A stretch of 64,000 nucleotides of DNA from an uncultured Parafilimonas sp. GTDB taxonomy: Bacteria > Bacteroidota > Bacteroidia > Chitinophagales > Chitinophagaceae. The position numbers and the translations under genes were made by a program. Of the stretch, positions 51,870 through 61,261 are shown one piece after another (position 1 is the first letter of the stretch; the number at the start of each line of letters is the position of its first letter). A model generated the notes under the pieces. The model saw only the letters and a program-made list of their open reading frames with translations. It did no database searches and was not told the DNA's origin. The DNA lies in NCBI GenBank assembly GCA_903882935.1, contig CAIRZB010000014.1:1-64000 (forward strand), written 5' to 3'.

Positions 51870-53444
51870 ATGGCACAACTAATCGTACATAACGCTGATA
51901 TTCAAACCCAGAACAGCAAACAGCCGACAGCCCAAGCTTTTGCGGTTTACGAGGGAAGGTTTATTGCTATTGGCAGCAATGAAGAGGTGCTTCGCCTGAA
52001 GCAAGCAAATACCGAACTAATTGAGGCCGGGGGCAATACGGTTTTGCCTGGTTTTATTGATGCGCACATACATATTTGGAAGGTGGGCAACCTAAAAACC
52101 TTCTTGCTTGATTTACGGGGTGTAGGCAGTATAGCGGAAATGCAGGACAGGCTGAGCGACTTCATCCGTCAAAACCCCGGCGACGGGTGGATACAGGCGC
52201 GGGGCTTTAACGAGGCCAATATGAAAGAACAACGCCTGCCCGACAAAAGTGACCTTGATAAAATTACTAATAACAGGCCGTTGTGGGTAATACGTACCTG
52301 CGCGCATATAGGCATCGCCAATTCACAAGCCATGGCTATGGCAGGCATCACAGCAAAATCCCACATTCCGCCAGGCGGGGAAATGAGAACCGGGGGCGAC
52401 GGCCTGCCCAATGGTATTTTTACAGAGACAGCTCTTGGACTTATTGCGAATAGCATACCCCCCTACTCCGCTGGGGATTATGCAAGGATGATTTATGCGG
52501 CGGAGGATGAATTGCTGCAGTACGGTATCACATCGGCCACCGATCCTGCTGTAATGCCAGATTTATTGGCTTGTTACCGCCAACTTGAGCAGCAAAACAA
52601 ATTGCGGGTGCGGGTAAATGCCTTCCCGGTAAGGGTGCCAGATGGCAGCGATGAAATATTACCGCTGCCGCAACTATACCATTCAGACAAGCTTATTGTA
52701 AATACGGTGAAATTCTTTGCTGATGGCGGTCTTAGCGGCATGACGGCAGCCATGAACAGGCCGTACAAAAATTCTGCTTCCACGGGCGTATTGCGGCTGA
52801 CTGAGGACTTTTTTTATCCCATCGCAAAGCAGGCCGCAGAAGCTGGTTTCCGAATTGCCACCCACGCCATTGGCGATAAAGCCATTGACGTGGTGCTGCA
52901 TGTTTACGAGAAAGTATTTGCATTAGGCTGTAAAGGTTTACGCATTGAACACCTTGGCCTACCTTCCGTTGAACACCTTACGACGATGGGAGGCACAGGA
53001 ACCCACTGTGTATCCCAAAGCATCTTCCTCAACGAGCTTGGCAAAAACTTTGCTATTTACCTGGATGATGAAAGGCTGCAGAGGGTTTACCCTTACGCAA
53101 GCGTATTAAAGGCAGGCATTAACCTTGCTTTTTCCAGCGATGCACCCGTGGTAAAAGACTTTAACCCCATCAACGGCATAAAAACAGCCCTTAACAGAAA
53201 AGATGCCGCGGGCAACACGATTGGCAGCAACGAAAGTATTTCGTTGCAAGAGGCAATTTATGCATATACGCTGGGTGCAGCCAAAGCCAACGGCAATCAA
53301 AACGAAGTGGGCAGCGTTGAATTAGGCAAAAAGGCTGATTTCATATTTCTTAATAAAAAACTTCCGCATAACATTGCTGATAACGATGATGTACATGTAA
53401 CCGCAACTTATATAAATGGAGTACCCCTCCGCCCCACCCCCTAA
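51870..53444 (+). CDS. Amidohydrolase family 3 protein (YtcJ-like)
   Basis: A 524-residue metal-dependent hydrolase of the amidohydrolase superfamily. The first metal motif is PGFIDAHIHIWKVG (His-x-His), later ligands lie in the VKFFADGGLSG strand, FRIATHAIGDKAI and LRIEHLGLPS, and the last Asp in NLAFSSDAPV. It starts MAQLIVHNADIQTQN and closes with the usual GKKADFIFLNK strand. The substrate is not predictable, but a C-N bond hydrolase beside amine and amino-acid catabolism is suggestive. The final residues RPTP come from a CCCCACCCCCTAAATCCCCC repeat tract. Confidence 0.88.
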   Translation: MAQLIVHNADIQTQNSKQPTAQAFAVYEGRFIAIGSNEEVLRLKQANTELIEAGGNTVLPGFIDAHIHIWKVGNLKTFLLDLRGVGSIAEMQDRLSDFIRQNPGDGWIQARGFNEANMKEQRLPDKSDLDKITNNRPLWVIRTCAHIGIANSQAMAMAGITAKSHIPPGGEMRTGGDGLPNGIFTETALGLIANSIPPYSAGDYARMIYAAEDELLQYGITSATDPAVMPDLLACYRQLEQQNKLRVRVNAFPVRVPDGSDEILPLPQLYHSDKLIVNTVKFFADGGLSGMTAAMNRPYKNSASTGVLRLTEDFFYPIAKQAAEAGFRIATHAIGDKAIDVVLHVYEKVFALGCKGLRIEHLGLPSVEHLTTMGGTGTHCVSQSIFLNELGKNFAIYLDDERLQRVYPYASVLKAGINLAFSSDAPVVKDFNPINGIKTALNRKDAAGNTIGSNESISLQEAIYAYTLGAAKANGNQNEVGSVELGKKADFIFLNKKLPHNIADNDDVHVTATYINGVPLRPTP

Positions 53445-53480
53445 ATCCCCCTCAAAAGAAGGGGGTTTGGGCTCGCGGCT

Positions 53481-56400
53481 CTACCTCACCAGTACCACCG
53501 TACCCTTACGGTACACTTGGCCGCAAACAGTATTGGCCTGTATTTGGTACACATACGCACCGGGCGGTTGTTTCTGGCCGTTATAAATACCGTCCCAGCA
53601 ACCGGCAGGGTTATTCGAATGGAACACCCTCACACCCCAGCGGTCGTACACAGAAAAATCTATTGATTTTATCCCGCCCCAAAGGCTAACCCCAAAACAG
53701 TCGTTGTGGCCGTCGCCATTGGGTGTGAATGCGCTCGCCAGCAAATACCCATTTTGCTTGTCGGTAAGCACCCTAACCTGTATGCTGTCCACCGCCACGC
53801 AGCCCGCGCCTTTGCGTACCTCCACATAGTAAGTGGTTGTTTGTAACGGCGAGGCAACAGGGTTGGCCGTATAGGGGTTACTAAGCGTTGCCGCAGGCGA
53901 CCATATATATTGGTTGCCGCCTGTGGCATTTAGTGAGGCCTGGCTCGTAAAGCAGTCCAGGTCGTTTGACTTGGATACCGTCACGTTTGGCTTGCCAGTA
54001 ACCGTCACCAGGGTTGTTAAAGTATCGGCCAACCTGCAGGTATTGTTGGTAATATACACAAAGTAAGTGGTGCTGGCAGTTGGTGAAACCGTGGTTGCAG
54101 CGGCGGTGGGGTTTGCCACGCCAACAGTTGGATACCATTGGTATTGGTCGCCGCCCGAAGCGGTAACGGCCAGGCTGTTGCCAATACACACCGATGCCGT
54201 AGGAGGATTAATAGCAAATACGGGCCGGGGTACTACGATAACAGCTATGCTGTCATTGCTTGCACATTTGTTACCGCCCGATACAGTAACCCGGTAAGTG
54301 GTGGACGCGGCAGGCGTTGCCACTGGGTTGGGTACTGCGGTGTTGCTGAGCCCTGCAGCAGGCGACCAGGCATAGGCTACATTGCCAAGCGAGGAAGCCA
54401 CCAACTGAGCACTGCCACCCAAGCAGATAAGCGTGTCTTTTGAAACAGCCAAAACCGGCGATGGGTTTACGGTAATATTTACGGTGTCTTTGGCAAAACA
54501 TTGGCTGCCGGGGTTGGCAGTGATAATGTAGCTGGTGTTTACCAACGGTGTGGCCAAAGGACTCAGCACCGTTGTGCTTGAAAGGCCTGCAGACGGCGAC
54601 CAGCTATAACTGGTGCCGTTAACTGCTGTGGTAGTTAGCTGTATGGAAGTGCCGCTGCAAATAGCTGTGTCGGCAATGGTTTTAACCGTGGGCTGCGGCA
54701 GCACGGTAACCGTTACGCTGTCTTTCGCTGTACACAGCTTGGCTGAGGTTACCGTTATGACATATTTTGTGGTGGCCGTGGGTGACGCAAAAGGGTTATA
54801 AACGGTTGAATCACTCAACCCTCCTTTTGGCGACCAAGCGTAGTAAGTGTTACCCGAGGCAGTGGCAACCAACTGGGCGAAACTGCCAGTGCAAATCGCG
54901 GTATCTGACGATGCCTTAACCGTTGGCGCGGGGTTTATGGTGATGTTAACCGTGTCTTTTGCAAAACATTTCGCCCCCGCACCAACTGAAATGATATAGC
55001 TGGTATTTGCCACAGGTGTTGCGAATGGGCTAAGTACAGCAGAATCAGACAGGCCTTTCCCTGGGGACCAGCTATACTTAGAGCCGTTCACCACCGTGGT
55101 GGGTAGCTGTATGGTGGTGCCGCTGCAAATAGCTGTATCGGCGATGGTTTTAACTGTTGGCTTTACCAAAACTGAAACCTTTACCGAATCCTTGGCCGCA
55201 CAGCCAATAGTATTTTTACCCGTCACATCAAACTTTGTGGTGGCCGTTGGTTTCGCCAACGTGTTGCTACTGTCGGGGTATGACAGCACTGCTGTGGGCG
55301 ACCATTGGTAGCTTGCCGCACCGGAGGCTATTAAGTGTAAGGTATCGCCCACGCAAATAGTCGTATCGTTGTTTACTTTTAATATAGGCGGGCCTAGCAC
55401 CACCACTTGCTGGCACAAGGAGTTTTGGGTGGGCAGCCCGTCGTCAACCGTTAGGTTGATATTGTAAACACCCGGTGTTGAATAGCTTACATTGGGTGGG
55501 TTTTGCGCGGTTGAGTTGGGTATACTAGCATTGGTGCAGCCGGGAAATTGCAGCCGTGTAAGGCTGTTACTATTTACATTGGCTATTAGGCTGAAAACAT
55601 CCGCGCCCACCCTGAAAATCTTGGACAGGCAGTGCGGAAAATTCAGGTTGCCTAAATTGCCCATATTAACAGCAGTAGGGGTATTTAAAAGGTTGCCGCT
55701 AAAATCCAATTTAACCAACGTGCCATCGTTGGCATTAATGACATAGGCTAGGCTGTTGCCGCAATATTTCAACACATAAATATCCCAACAGGCATTAAAC
55801 GTATTGTCCGGATTGCCCAAGTTTACGCCGGTGGGTGTATTTAACAGCGAAGACCCAAAATCAAGCCTTGACAGAGTGGAGCTGAGCGCGCTGGCTATAA
55901 ACACATGCCATTTGCCGTTATCGTCCTTAATTGCATGCACGCCGGTGGGGCCGTTAAGGTTGCCGATGTTACCCAGGTTAACTGCGGTTGGCGTGTTGGT
56001 AAAGCTGTTACTAAAATCAAACCTTGTAACGGTGTTGTTGGCCGTGTTTACCGTAATACCGTACCAGTGGTTATTGTCTTGAAAAACATACAAATCGTGT
56101 GGGTAGGCAAGGTTGCCTATATTGCCCCAGTTGGTAGCAGTCGGGCTATTATTGCCAATGTTTGTACCCAATTGCACAGTAACTATGCATGATGTAACCC
56201 CGCCCCCAGGGTCGCCGCCTACCACCAGCACATACCAGTTGCCGTTATTTTGCACTATTTGCACACCTTCTGTGTTTTGGGGTATGGCACCGCCTAAGTT
56301 GCCCAAGTCAGTAGCAACGGGGGTATTTAATAGGCTATTGCCAAAATCAAGCCTCGATAGCGTGCCTGAGTAGTTATTGGTAACAAATCCATAAAAATTG

Positions 56401-57962
56401 CCATTTGTCAGCACATAATCAATATACACAGGGCCGTGCAAAACACCGCCCGCATTGCCAATGTTTGTGCCAACGGGCGGCTGGTTAATGTCGGCCGTAC
56501 AAAAGCTCCAGTAATAGGTACTGGCACCCACCGTAGTATTTGTTATTTTAACCGGCGCATTCACACAAACCGAGTCGGTAACTGTAAATACTGGGCTTAC
56601 TGCTTGTACGGGGCAGGCATCGCACAGTGATTGGGGTGAAAGTATAACTGTTGAAACGGTGATTGGGGCGGCGGTATTGGCAAATGGCTGGTTTACAATA
56701 GTCTGCCAGTTAAAGTCTGATTGATCAAAAAGCGGGTTGGTGATGGTAACCGCCGAGGTGTCGGGGTGGCAAAGGCTGTCAACATACCCACCGTCGCTAA
56801 ACCCAGCCACAAAAAAATCATCCCCCTTGCCGCTGCTGTTATCGCGCCCAACCGCTATCACGTGGCTGCCAATGTGTTGCAGCCTATACAGGCTGCGGTC
56901 GTTTTTACCAGCAAATTTTTTTGACCATCGCACCGTGCCGTCGGTATTTATGTAAAACAAATACCCCGAGGTAGGGCTGGCAGCTGTGCTGGCACAAACC
57001 ACAAAACCATCGGGCATCACGGCAAAACCAGTGAAATAATCATTGGTAACCACTGCCGGAACTTGGTAGCTGTATGTTTTGGTAATATTAAAGTTGTTGT
57101 CAAGTTTTACTATCGTGGGTTGCATGGCGGCATAAGAGGCACCATCAATTGCGTGCTCGCTAATGTAATATCCATGGCCATTATCATCAAAAACATAAGG
57201 GTTAAAAACACCCCTTGCATCAGGTACGATTTCTTGGGCTGAAATAAAGGAGCCGTCTGTTAGTTTTATTTTGTTGATGATGGTGTTAAAAGAAGAACTA
57301 TTGTTGTCAACATCGCCAGTAACTATCAGCGTGTCGCCACGCTGTAAAACACCAACGCCATTTTCCCCTTGCTTACTGTCAAATCTTTTGCTCCACAAAA
57401 TATTGGCGGCATTATCCATGCGCACAACAGACAAATCGGCTATATTGCCATTCACATTGATAATGCCAGACATTGCAAACCCGCCGTCGGATGTTTGTAT
57501 AATATCCATCCCAAGGTCGCCAAATGGCGATCCAATACCAAAATGCCTTGCCCACAACAACTGGCCGTTTAGGTCAATTTTAAAACAAAACATTTCGCCT
57601 TGGCTATAGGTGAAGGATTTTGTTTGGCCAACTACCAGCAGGCCGCCGTCGGGCGTTGATTTTATTTTTCTTACTGTTTCATCGGCCGCACTACCAAAGG
57701 CTTTAGACCAAAGAACATTTCCCGTCGACGACATTTTGGTAATTAACACGTCAAGCCCCCCGGCACCAAAACTGCTGGTTGTACCAGCCGCAAAAAACTG
57801 CCCGTTGCCAGCGTCTGCCACATCATAGGCCACTTCACCTAAATTACCACCCAAACTATATTGAAATGATTTAAGACACTGGGCATTTGATTGAGACACA
57901 GGAAAAACGAATACGAAGAAAAAGCAGGATATTACGAGCGCGATTAGTGTTGAATTCTTCAT
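53481..57962 (-). CDS. Giant T9SS type B surface protein with PKD-like repeats
   Basis: A 1493-residue secreted protein. After the signal peptide come a delta-60-like repeat region (about 28-400, GNGQFFAAGTTSSFGAGGLDVLITKM), a second propeller-like region (about 480-820) with repeats built on LDFGNSLLNTPVATDLGNLGG, then seven consecutive Ig/PKD-like units of about 80-85 residues marked by DTTICVGD, DTAICSGT, DTAICTGS, DTAICSGT, DTLICLGG, ASVCIGN and DLDCFTS, and the C-terminal CHU_C gliding-motility-type domain (about 1405-1493) with SAFTPNGDGHNDCF and YDRWGVRVFHS. The type B signal implies surface display through T9SS. It is probably an adhesin or matrix protein. Confidence 0.9.
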   Translation of the reverse strand: MKNSTLIALVISCFFFVFVFPVSQSNAQCLKSFQYSLGGNLGEVAYDVADAGNGQFFAAGTTSSFGAGGLDVLITKMSSTGNVLWSKAFGSAADETVRKIKSTPDGGLLVVGQTKSFTYSQGEMFCFKIDLNGQLLWARHFGIGSPFGDLGMDIIQTSDGGFAMSGIINVNGNIADLSVVRMDNAANILWSKRFDSKQGENGVGVLQRGDTLIVTGDVDNNSSSFNTIINKIKLTDGSFISAQEIVPDARGVFNPYVFDDNGHGYYISEHAIDGASYAAMQPTIVKLDNNFNITKTYSYQVPAVVTNDYFTGFAVMPDGFVVCASTAASPTSGYLFYINTDGTVRWSKKFAGKNDRSLYRLQHIGSHVIAVGRDNSSGKGDDFFVAGFSDGGYVDSLCHPDTSAVTITNPLFDQSDFNWQTIVNQPFANTAAPITVSTVILSPQSLCDACPVQAVSPVFTVTDSVCVNAPVKITNTTVGASTYYWSFCTADINQPPVGTNIGNAGGVLHGPVYIDYVLTNGNFYGFVTNNYSGTLSRLDFGNSLLNTPVATDLGNLGGAIPQNTEGVQIVQNNGNWYVLVVGGDPGGGVTSCIVTVQLGTNIGNNSPTATNWGNIGNLAYPHDLYVFQDNNHWYGITVNTANNTVTRFDFSNSFTNTPTAVNLGNIGNLNGPTGVHAIKDDNGKWHVFIASALSSTLSRLDFGSSLLNTPTGVNLGNPDNTFNACWDIYVLKYCGNSLAYVINANDGTLVKLDFSGNLLNTPTAVNMGNLGNLNFPHCLSKIFRVGADVFSLIANVNSNSLTRLQFPGCTNASIPNSTAQNPPNVSYSTPGVYNINLTVDDGLPTQNSLCQQVVVLGPPILKVNNDTTICVGDTLHLIASGAASYQWSPTAVLSYPDSSNTLAKPTATTKFDVTGKNTIGCAAKDSVKVSVLVKPTVKTIADTAICSGTTIQLPTTVVNGSKYSWSPGKGLSDSAVLSPFATPVANTSYIISVGAGAKCFAKDTVNITINPAPTVKASSDTAICTGSFAQLVATASGNTYYAWSPKGGLSDSTVYNPFASPTATTKYVITVTSAKLCTAKDSVTVTVLPQPTVKTIADTAICSGTSIQLTTTAVNGTSYSWSPSAGLSSTTVLSPLATPLVNTSYIITANPGSQCFAKDTVNITVNPSPVLAVSKDTLICLGGSAQLVASSLGNVAYAWSPAAGLSNTAVPNPVATPAASTTYRVTVSGGNKCASNDSIAVIVVPRPVFAINPPTASVCIGNSLAVTASGGDQYQWYPTVGVANPTAAATTVSPTASTTYFVYITNNTCRLADTLTTLVTVTGKPNVTVSKSNDLDCFTSQASLNATGGNQYIWSPAATLSNPYTANPVASPLQTTTYYVEVRKGAGCVAVDSIQVRVLTDKQNGYLLASAFTPNGDGHNDCFGVSLWGGIKSIDFSVYDRWGVRVFHSNNPAGCWDGIYNGQKQPPGAYVYQIQANTVCGQVYRKGTVVLVR

Positions 57963-58176
57963 TTGGACGCTACAATTCTAGGGTTTAGAAAACAATAGAA
58001 GGAGTTGCTAACGGGTTAAAATTAGTTAAAATTATGATACTATAGAAACGACTGAGTGCTTTGGCCGGCAGCCTGCCATTTCTTGTACATTAATATTGCT
58101 CTATTTCAACGTTTGTTTAACCACCTGAAAGGCTGTTTGCTTGAATAGGCTATAAAATATCTTTTCATTAATTCTG

Positions 58177-58923
58177 TTACACCTCTTCCGCCAACAAACC
58201 CAAAAACTTCTCCAGCCCTGCTTTTTTGGCATCGGTAAACTGGTAGCTTATGTTTTGGGTATAATAGGTTTGCAGGCTGTAGGTTGCAAATGCATTTTCG
58301 GCAATAACCGCTGGCAAGTTTTGCAGCCCCACCGCGTTGGCTTGGTTAAAAAGCTGCACAAAACTCTCGGGCAACTTCTTATTGGCTACCCAAGCGGCAA
58401 AAACAAAAGGCAGGCCGGTCATGGCTTTCCAAGCACCTGCCAAATCATAAATGTATTTGGTGGTTTGGCGTTGTTGCAAGGCCCTGTCCCCTATCACCAC
58501 ACCGGCGGTGGTACCGCGTATCTGGCTACGAAAATCTGCTTTACCATCTTCCAACAACACCGCTTTTTTCCAATAATGCTTTAGCAACACCTTGCATAAA
58601 TTTACCGATGTGCGGCTTTGGTAGTCGAGCAGTATGGTTTCAACCTGCTCCATAGGCACCTCGCTAAACAGGCAAACGGAGGCCACGTCGCCTTCCGCAC
58701 CAATGCAATAATCCGTAATAATATGCCATTCGCCCAGTTTGGGTATTACTGCCACGGGCACCAAACCCACGTCAATACTGCCGTCAACCAGCATCCCTGC
58801 AATCTTAGAAGGGTATTCTTCAATAATTTCTATCTGTTCCATCAACGCTGCCGAGCGCTTAATACCGTACAAAAGGGGCTTGGTGTTTAAATAACTCACT
58901 GCCCCAACCTTAATCTTCTCCAA
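58177..58923 (-). CDS. mqnA: Chorismate dehydratase MqnA (futalosine menaquinone pathway)
   Basis: MqnA converts chorismate to 3-[(1-carboxyvinyl)oxy]benzoate, the first step of menaquinone synthesis through futalosine. The protein has the periplasmic-binding-like fold: IKVGAVSYLNTKPLLYGI at the N-terminus, GSIDVGLVPVAVIP, DYCIGAEGDVASVCLFS, and GTTAGVVIGDRAL. The frame is open to 59007, but I choose TTG 58923 (248 residues) because family homology begins right there and a TTCTTTG promoter-like box lies about 15 bases upstream, while the longer start would overlap the purB promoter. It is divergent from purB. Confidence 0.9.
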   Translation of the reverse strand: MEKIKVGAVSYLNTKPLLYGIKRSAALMEQIEIIEEYPSKIAGMLVDGSIDVGLVPVAVIPKLGEWHIITDYCIGAEGDVASVCLFSEVPMEQVETILLDYQSRTSVNLCKVLLKHYWKKAVLLEDGKADFRSQIRGTTAGVVIGDRALQQRQTTKYIYDLAGAWKAMTGLPFVFAAWVANKKLPESFVQLFNQANAVGLQNLPAVIAENAFATYSLQTYYTQNISYQFTDAKKAGLEKFLGLLAEEV

Positions 58924-59008
58924 GTCGCCTAAATTTTGTGCAAAGAAAAGCGTTTTTAGTGTAAGAAGATTTAAGGCAAAAGGTATAGGGTTTAAGGAAT
59001 AAACCATT

Positions 59009-59016
59009 TACCTTTG
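59009..59016 (+). promoter_or_regulatory. -7 box of purB
   Basis: TACCTTTG lies 38 bases before the purB start, a perfect -7 box; the -33 element is weak (TTTA at 58991). Confidence 0.55.
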
Positions 59017-59054
59017 CGACTTTTTCGCATTTTGAACGTTGGAATTTTTACAAT

Positions 59055-60401
59055 ATGGAATTAAACAATCTTACCGCTATATCGCCGGTTGACGGCCGTT
59101 ACCGCAAACAGGTGGCGCATCTTTCGGCCTATTTTTCCGAGTATGCGCTGATGAAATACCGGGTGCTGGTTGAAATAGCCTATTTTCTTTTTTTAGAAGA
59201 GAAACAGTTTTTTACCCTGCCGGCAAAAGCCAAGCAACAGCTGAAGGATGCGGCCGATAACTTTAGCCTAGAAGACGCGCAACGCATTAAAGACATTGAA
59301 GCTACCACCAACCACGATGTGAAGGCCGTTGAATATTTTTTAAAGGAAGTGCTTGACAAAACCGGTGCCGTGGAAGCGAAGGAATGGATACATTTTGGCC
59401 TAACATCGCAGGATGTGAACAATACCAGCATACCGCTTAGCTGGAAGCACTGCATGGAGCATGAGTACCTGCCAGCCTTGTTTAACCTACAGCATGCCCT
59501 GCAGCAGCTGGCCAAACAGTGGAAAAACGTGCCCATGTTGGCCCGTACCCATGGGCAGCCTGCTTCACCCACGATACTTGGCAAAGAGCTGATGGTGTTT
59601 GTGGAGCGTATACAAAACCAGGCCGCATTGTTTTCGTACATACCGTACTCTGCCAAATTTGGCGGAGCAACCGGCAATTTTAACGCGCACCATGTGGCAT
59701 TTGGCAGTAGGGACTGGGTAGCCTTGGGCAACGAGTTTGTGGAAAAAGCGCTGGGCTTGCAGCGCCTGCAGTTTACCACACAAATTGAGCATTACGACAA
59801 TATGGCCGCCCATTTTGACGCCATAAAACGGATAAACACCATTTTAATTGACCTGTGCCGTGATGTGTGGAGCTATATTAGCGTTGATTATTTTAAACAG
59901 AAAGTTAAGAAAGGTGAGGTGGGCAGCAGTGCCATGCCCCATAAAGTTAACCCCATAGATTTTGAAAATGCGGAAGGCAACTTAGGCGTTGCCAATGCCA
60001 TGCTGGAGCATTTTTCAGCAAAACTGCCCATATCGAGGTTGCAGCGCGATTTGACGGATTCCACGGTGTTACGCAACTTGGGCGTGCCGGTGGCACATAC
60101 GTTGATAGCCATAAAATCATTAGAGAAAGGGCTGGCCAAACTGGTACTGAACGAAGCCAAACTGGCCGAGGACTTAGAGAACAACTGGGCCGTGGTGGCA
60201 GAAGCGATACAAACTATATTGCGGCGGGAAAACTACCCCAACCCTTATGAGGCCTTGAAAGACTTAACGAGGGGCAATAACAAAATTGATAAAAAAGCAA
60301 TACAAGAATTCATAGCCAACTTAGCCGTTAGCGACGCCGTTAAGGCTGAGCTAATGGGCATAACACCCCATAACTATACCGGCATTAGCGCGGAGTACTA
60401 G
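59055..60401 (+). CDS. purB: Adenylosuccinate lyase
   Basis: A 448-residue fumarase/aspartase-superfamily lyase acting twice in purine synthesis: it splits SAICAR to AICAR and adenylosuccinate to AMP, releasing fumarate. It opens with MELNNLTAISPVDGRYRKQV, carries TSQDVNNTSI and MLARTHGQPASPT with the catalytic His, and the family signature GSSAMPHKVNPIDFEN. Its length and order match the E. coli-type PurB. The next 280 bases hold nothing recognisable. Confidence 0.97.
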   Translation: MELNNLTAISPVDGRYRKQVAHLSAYFSEYALMKYRVLVEIAYFLFLEEKQFFTLPAKAKQQLKDAADNFSLEDAQRIKDIEATTNHDVKAVEYFLKEVLDKTGAVEAKEWIHFGLTSQDVNNTSIPLSWKHCMEHEYLPALFNLQHALQQLAKQWKNVPMLARTHGQPASPTILGKELMVFVERIQNQAALFSYIPYSAKFGGATGNFNAHHVAFGSRDWVALGNEFVEKALGLQRLQFTTQIEHYDNMAAHFDAIKRINTILIDLCRDVWSYISVDYFKQKVKKGEVGSSAMPHKVNPIDFENAEGNLGVANAMLEHFSAKLPISRLQRDLTDSTVLRNLGVPVAHTLIAIKSLEKGLAKLVLNEAKLAEDLENNWAVVAEAIQTILRRENYPNPYEALKDLTRGNNKIDKKAIQEFIANLAVSDAVKAELMGITPHNYTGISAEY

Positions 60402-60683
60402 GCGATTGCAGGGTTGGGCGGGCCAATTATGGCTTGGCTTATCACAATGCCCGCAGGCGTGGAAATGATAAATACCTTAACGCCATTGTTATCGTATTAC
60501 GGTTTTTTTTGTATACATTCCGCAGGTACCATTGGGGCAAATTTGGGGTATCTACCATTGGTTTCGTTCCACATCCCATGGAGTAATTCTGGCATCCAGA
60601 CTTGTGTGTTTAAATTAACCAAATTAACAATTTGCCTTAAAAAGGGGTACGAATCGTAATTACATTTCTACGTAATTTTGGCC

Positions 60684-61223
60684 ATGGCCCATACACACAA
60701 AATATTACCACATTATACCTACCAGGATTGGGAACAATGGGAGGGGAAGTGGGAATTGGTAGAAGGCACAGCCATTGCCATGAGCCCGGCCCCAGTACCC
60801 CAACACCAAAGGGTGGCCTCTAGTGTTAACGCGATATTATACAACGCCATAAAAAAAGCGAAGTGTAAAAAATGCGCAGTTTACCATCCATTAAATTATA
60901 AAATTAGTGATGACACAGTTTTTGAGCCAGACATATTGGTGGTTTGTGGAGAAATTAAGAAAAAGTATATCGATTTCCCTCCAGTTTTGGTGGTAGAAGT
61001 TTTATCGCCCTCCACAGTGTTGCGTGACAGGAATACCAAATATGAAACCTACAGGCAGCAAGGTGTACGGTATTATTTGATTGTTGATACCGATAAAAAA
61101 ATAATAGAAATATATACGCTGGTTAACGGCGAATACCAATTGCAGCCGTTTTCAAACACCTTCCCGTTTCTACTGGATGACGGCTGCGAAATAACCGCAG
61201 ACTTTGCTGAAGTTTGGGAATAA
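60684..61223 (+). CDS. Uma2-family (DUF820) putative nuclease, copy 1
   Basis: A protein of 179 residues from ATG 60684. Uma2 proteins have a PD-(D/E)xK nuclease-like fold of unknown role. The putative catalytic residues are Asp in FEPDILVV, Glu in PVLVVEVLSPST and the Lys in RNTKYETYRQQGVRYYLIVD. A TAATTTTG -7 box (60673-60680) lies 3 bases before the ATG, implying a leaderless or nearly leaderless message. It is a tandem paralogue of the next gene, with a 38-base gap. Confidence 0.87.
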   Translation: MAHTHKILPHYTYQDWEQWEGKWELVEGTAIAMSPAPVPQHQRVASSVNAILYNAIKKAKCKKCAVYHPLNYKISDDTVFEPDILVVCGEIKKKYIDFPPVLVVEVLSPSTVLRDRNTKYETYRQQGVRYYLIVDTDKKIIEIYTLVNGEYQLQPFSNTFPFLLDDGCEITADFAEVWE

Positions 61224-61261
61224 CACCACTGAGCTTAATTTATTAATATCTAATTTTGGGT

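Noticed and set aside
34773-53444. Integrative element with attachment sites
   Set aside because: Despite accessory genes and repeats, I found no integrase, relaxase, transposase or flanking direct repeats, so no boundaries can be claimed.
58177-59007. Longer mqnA start at 59007
   Set aside because: The extra 28 residues lie outside the family alignment and the start would overlap the purB promoter; TTG 58923 begins at the conserved N-terminus.
60414-60659. An 81-codon frame between purB and the first Uma2 gene
   Set aside because: No domain character, no promoter-like box upstream, and it starts within 13 bases of the purB stop; treated as noncoding.
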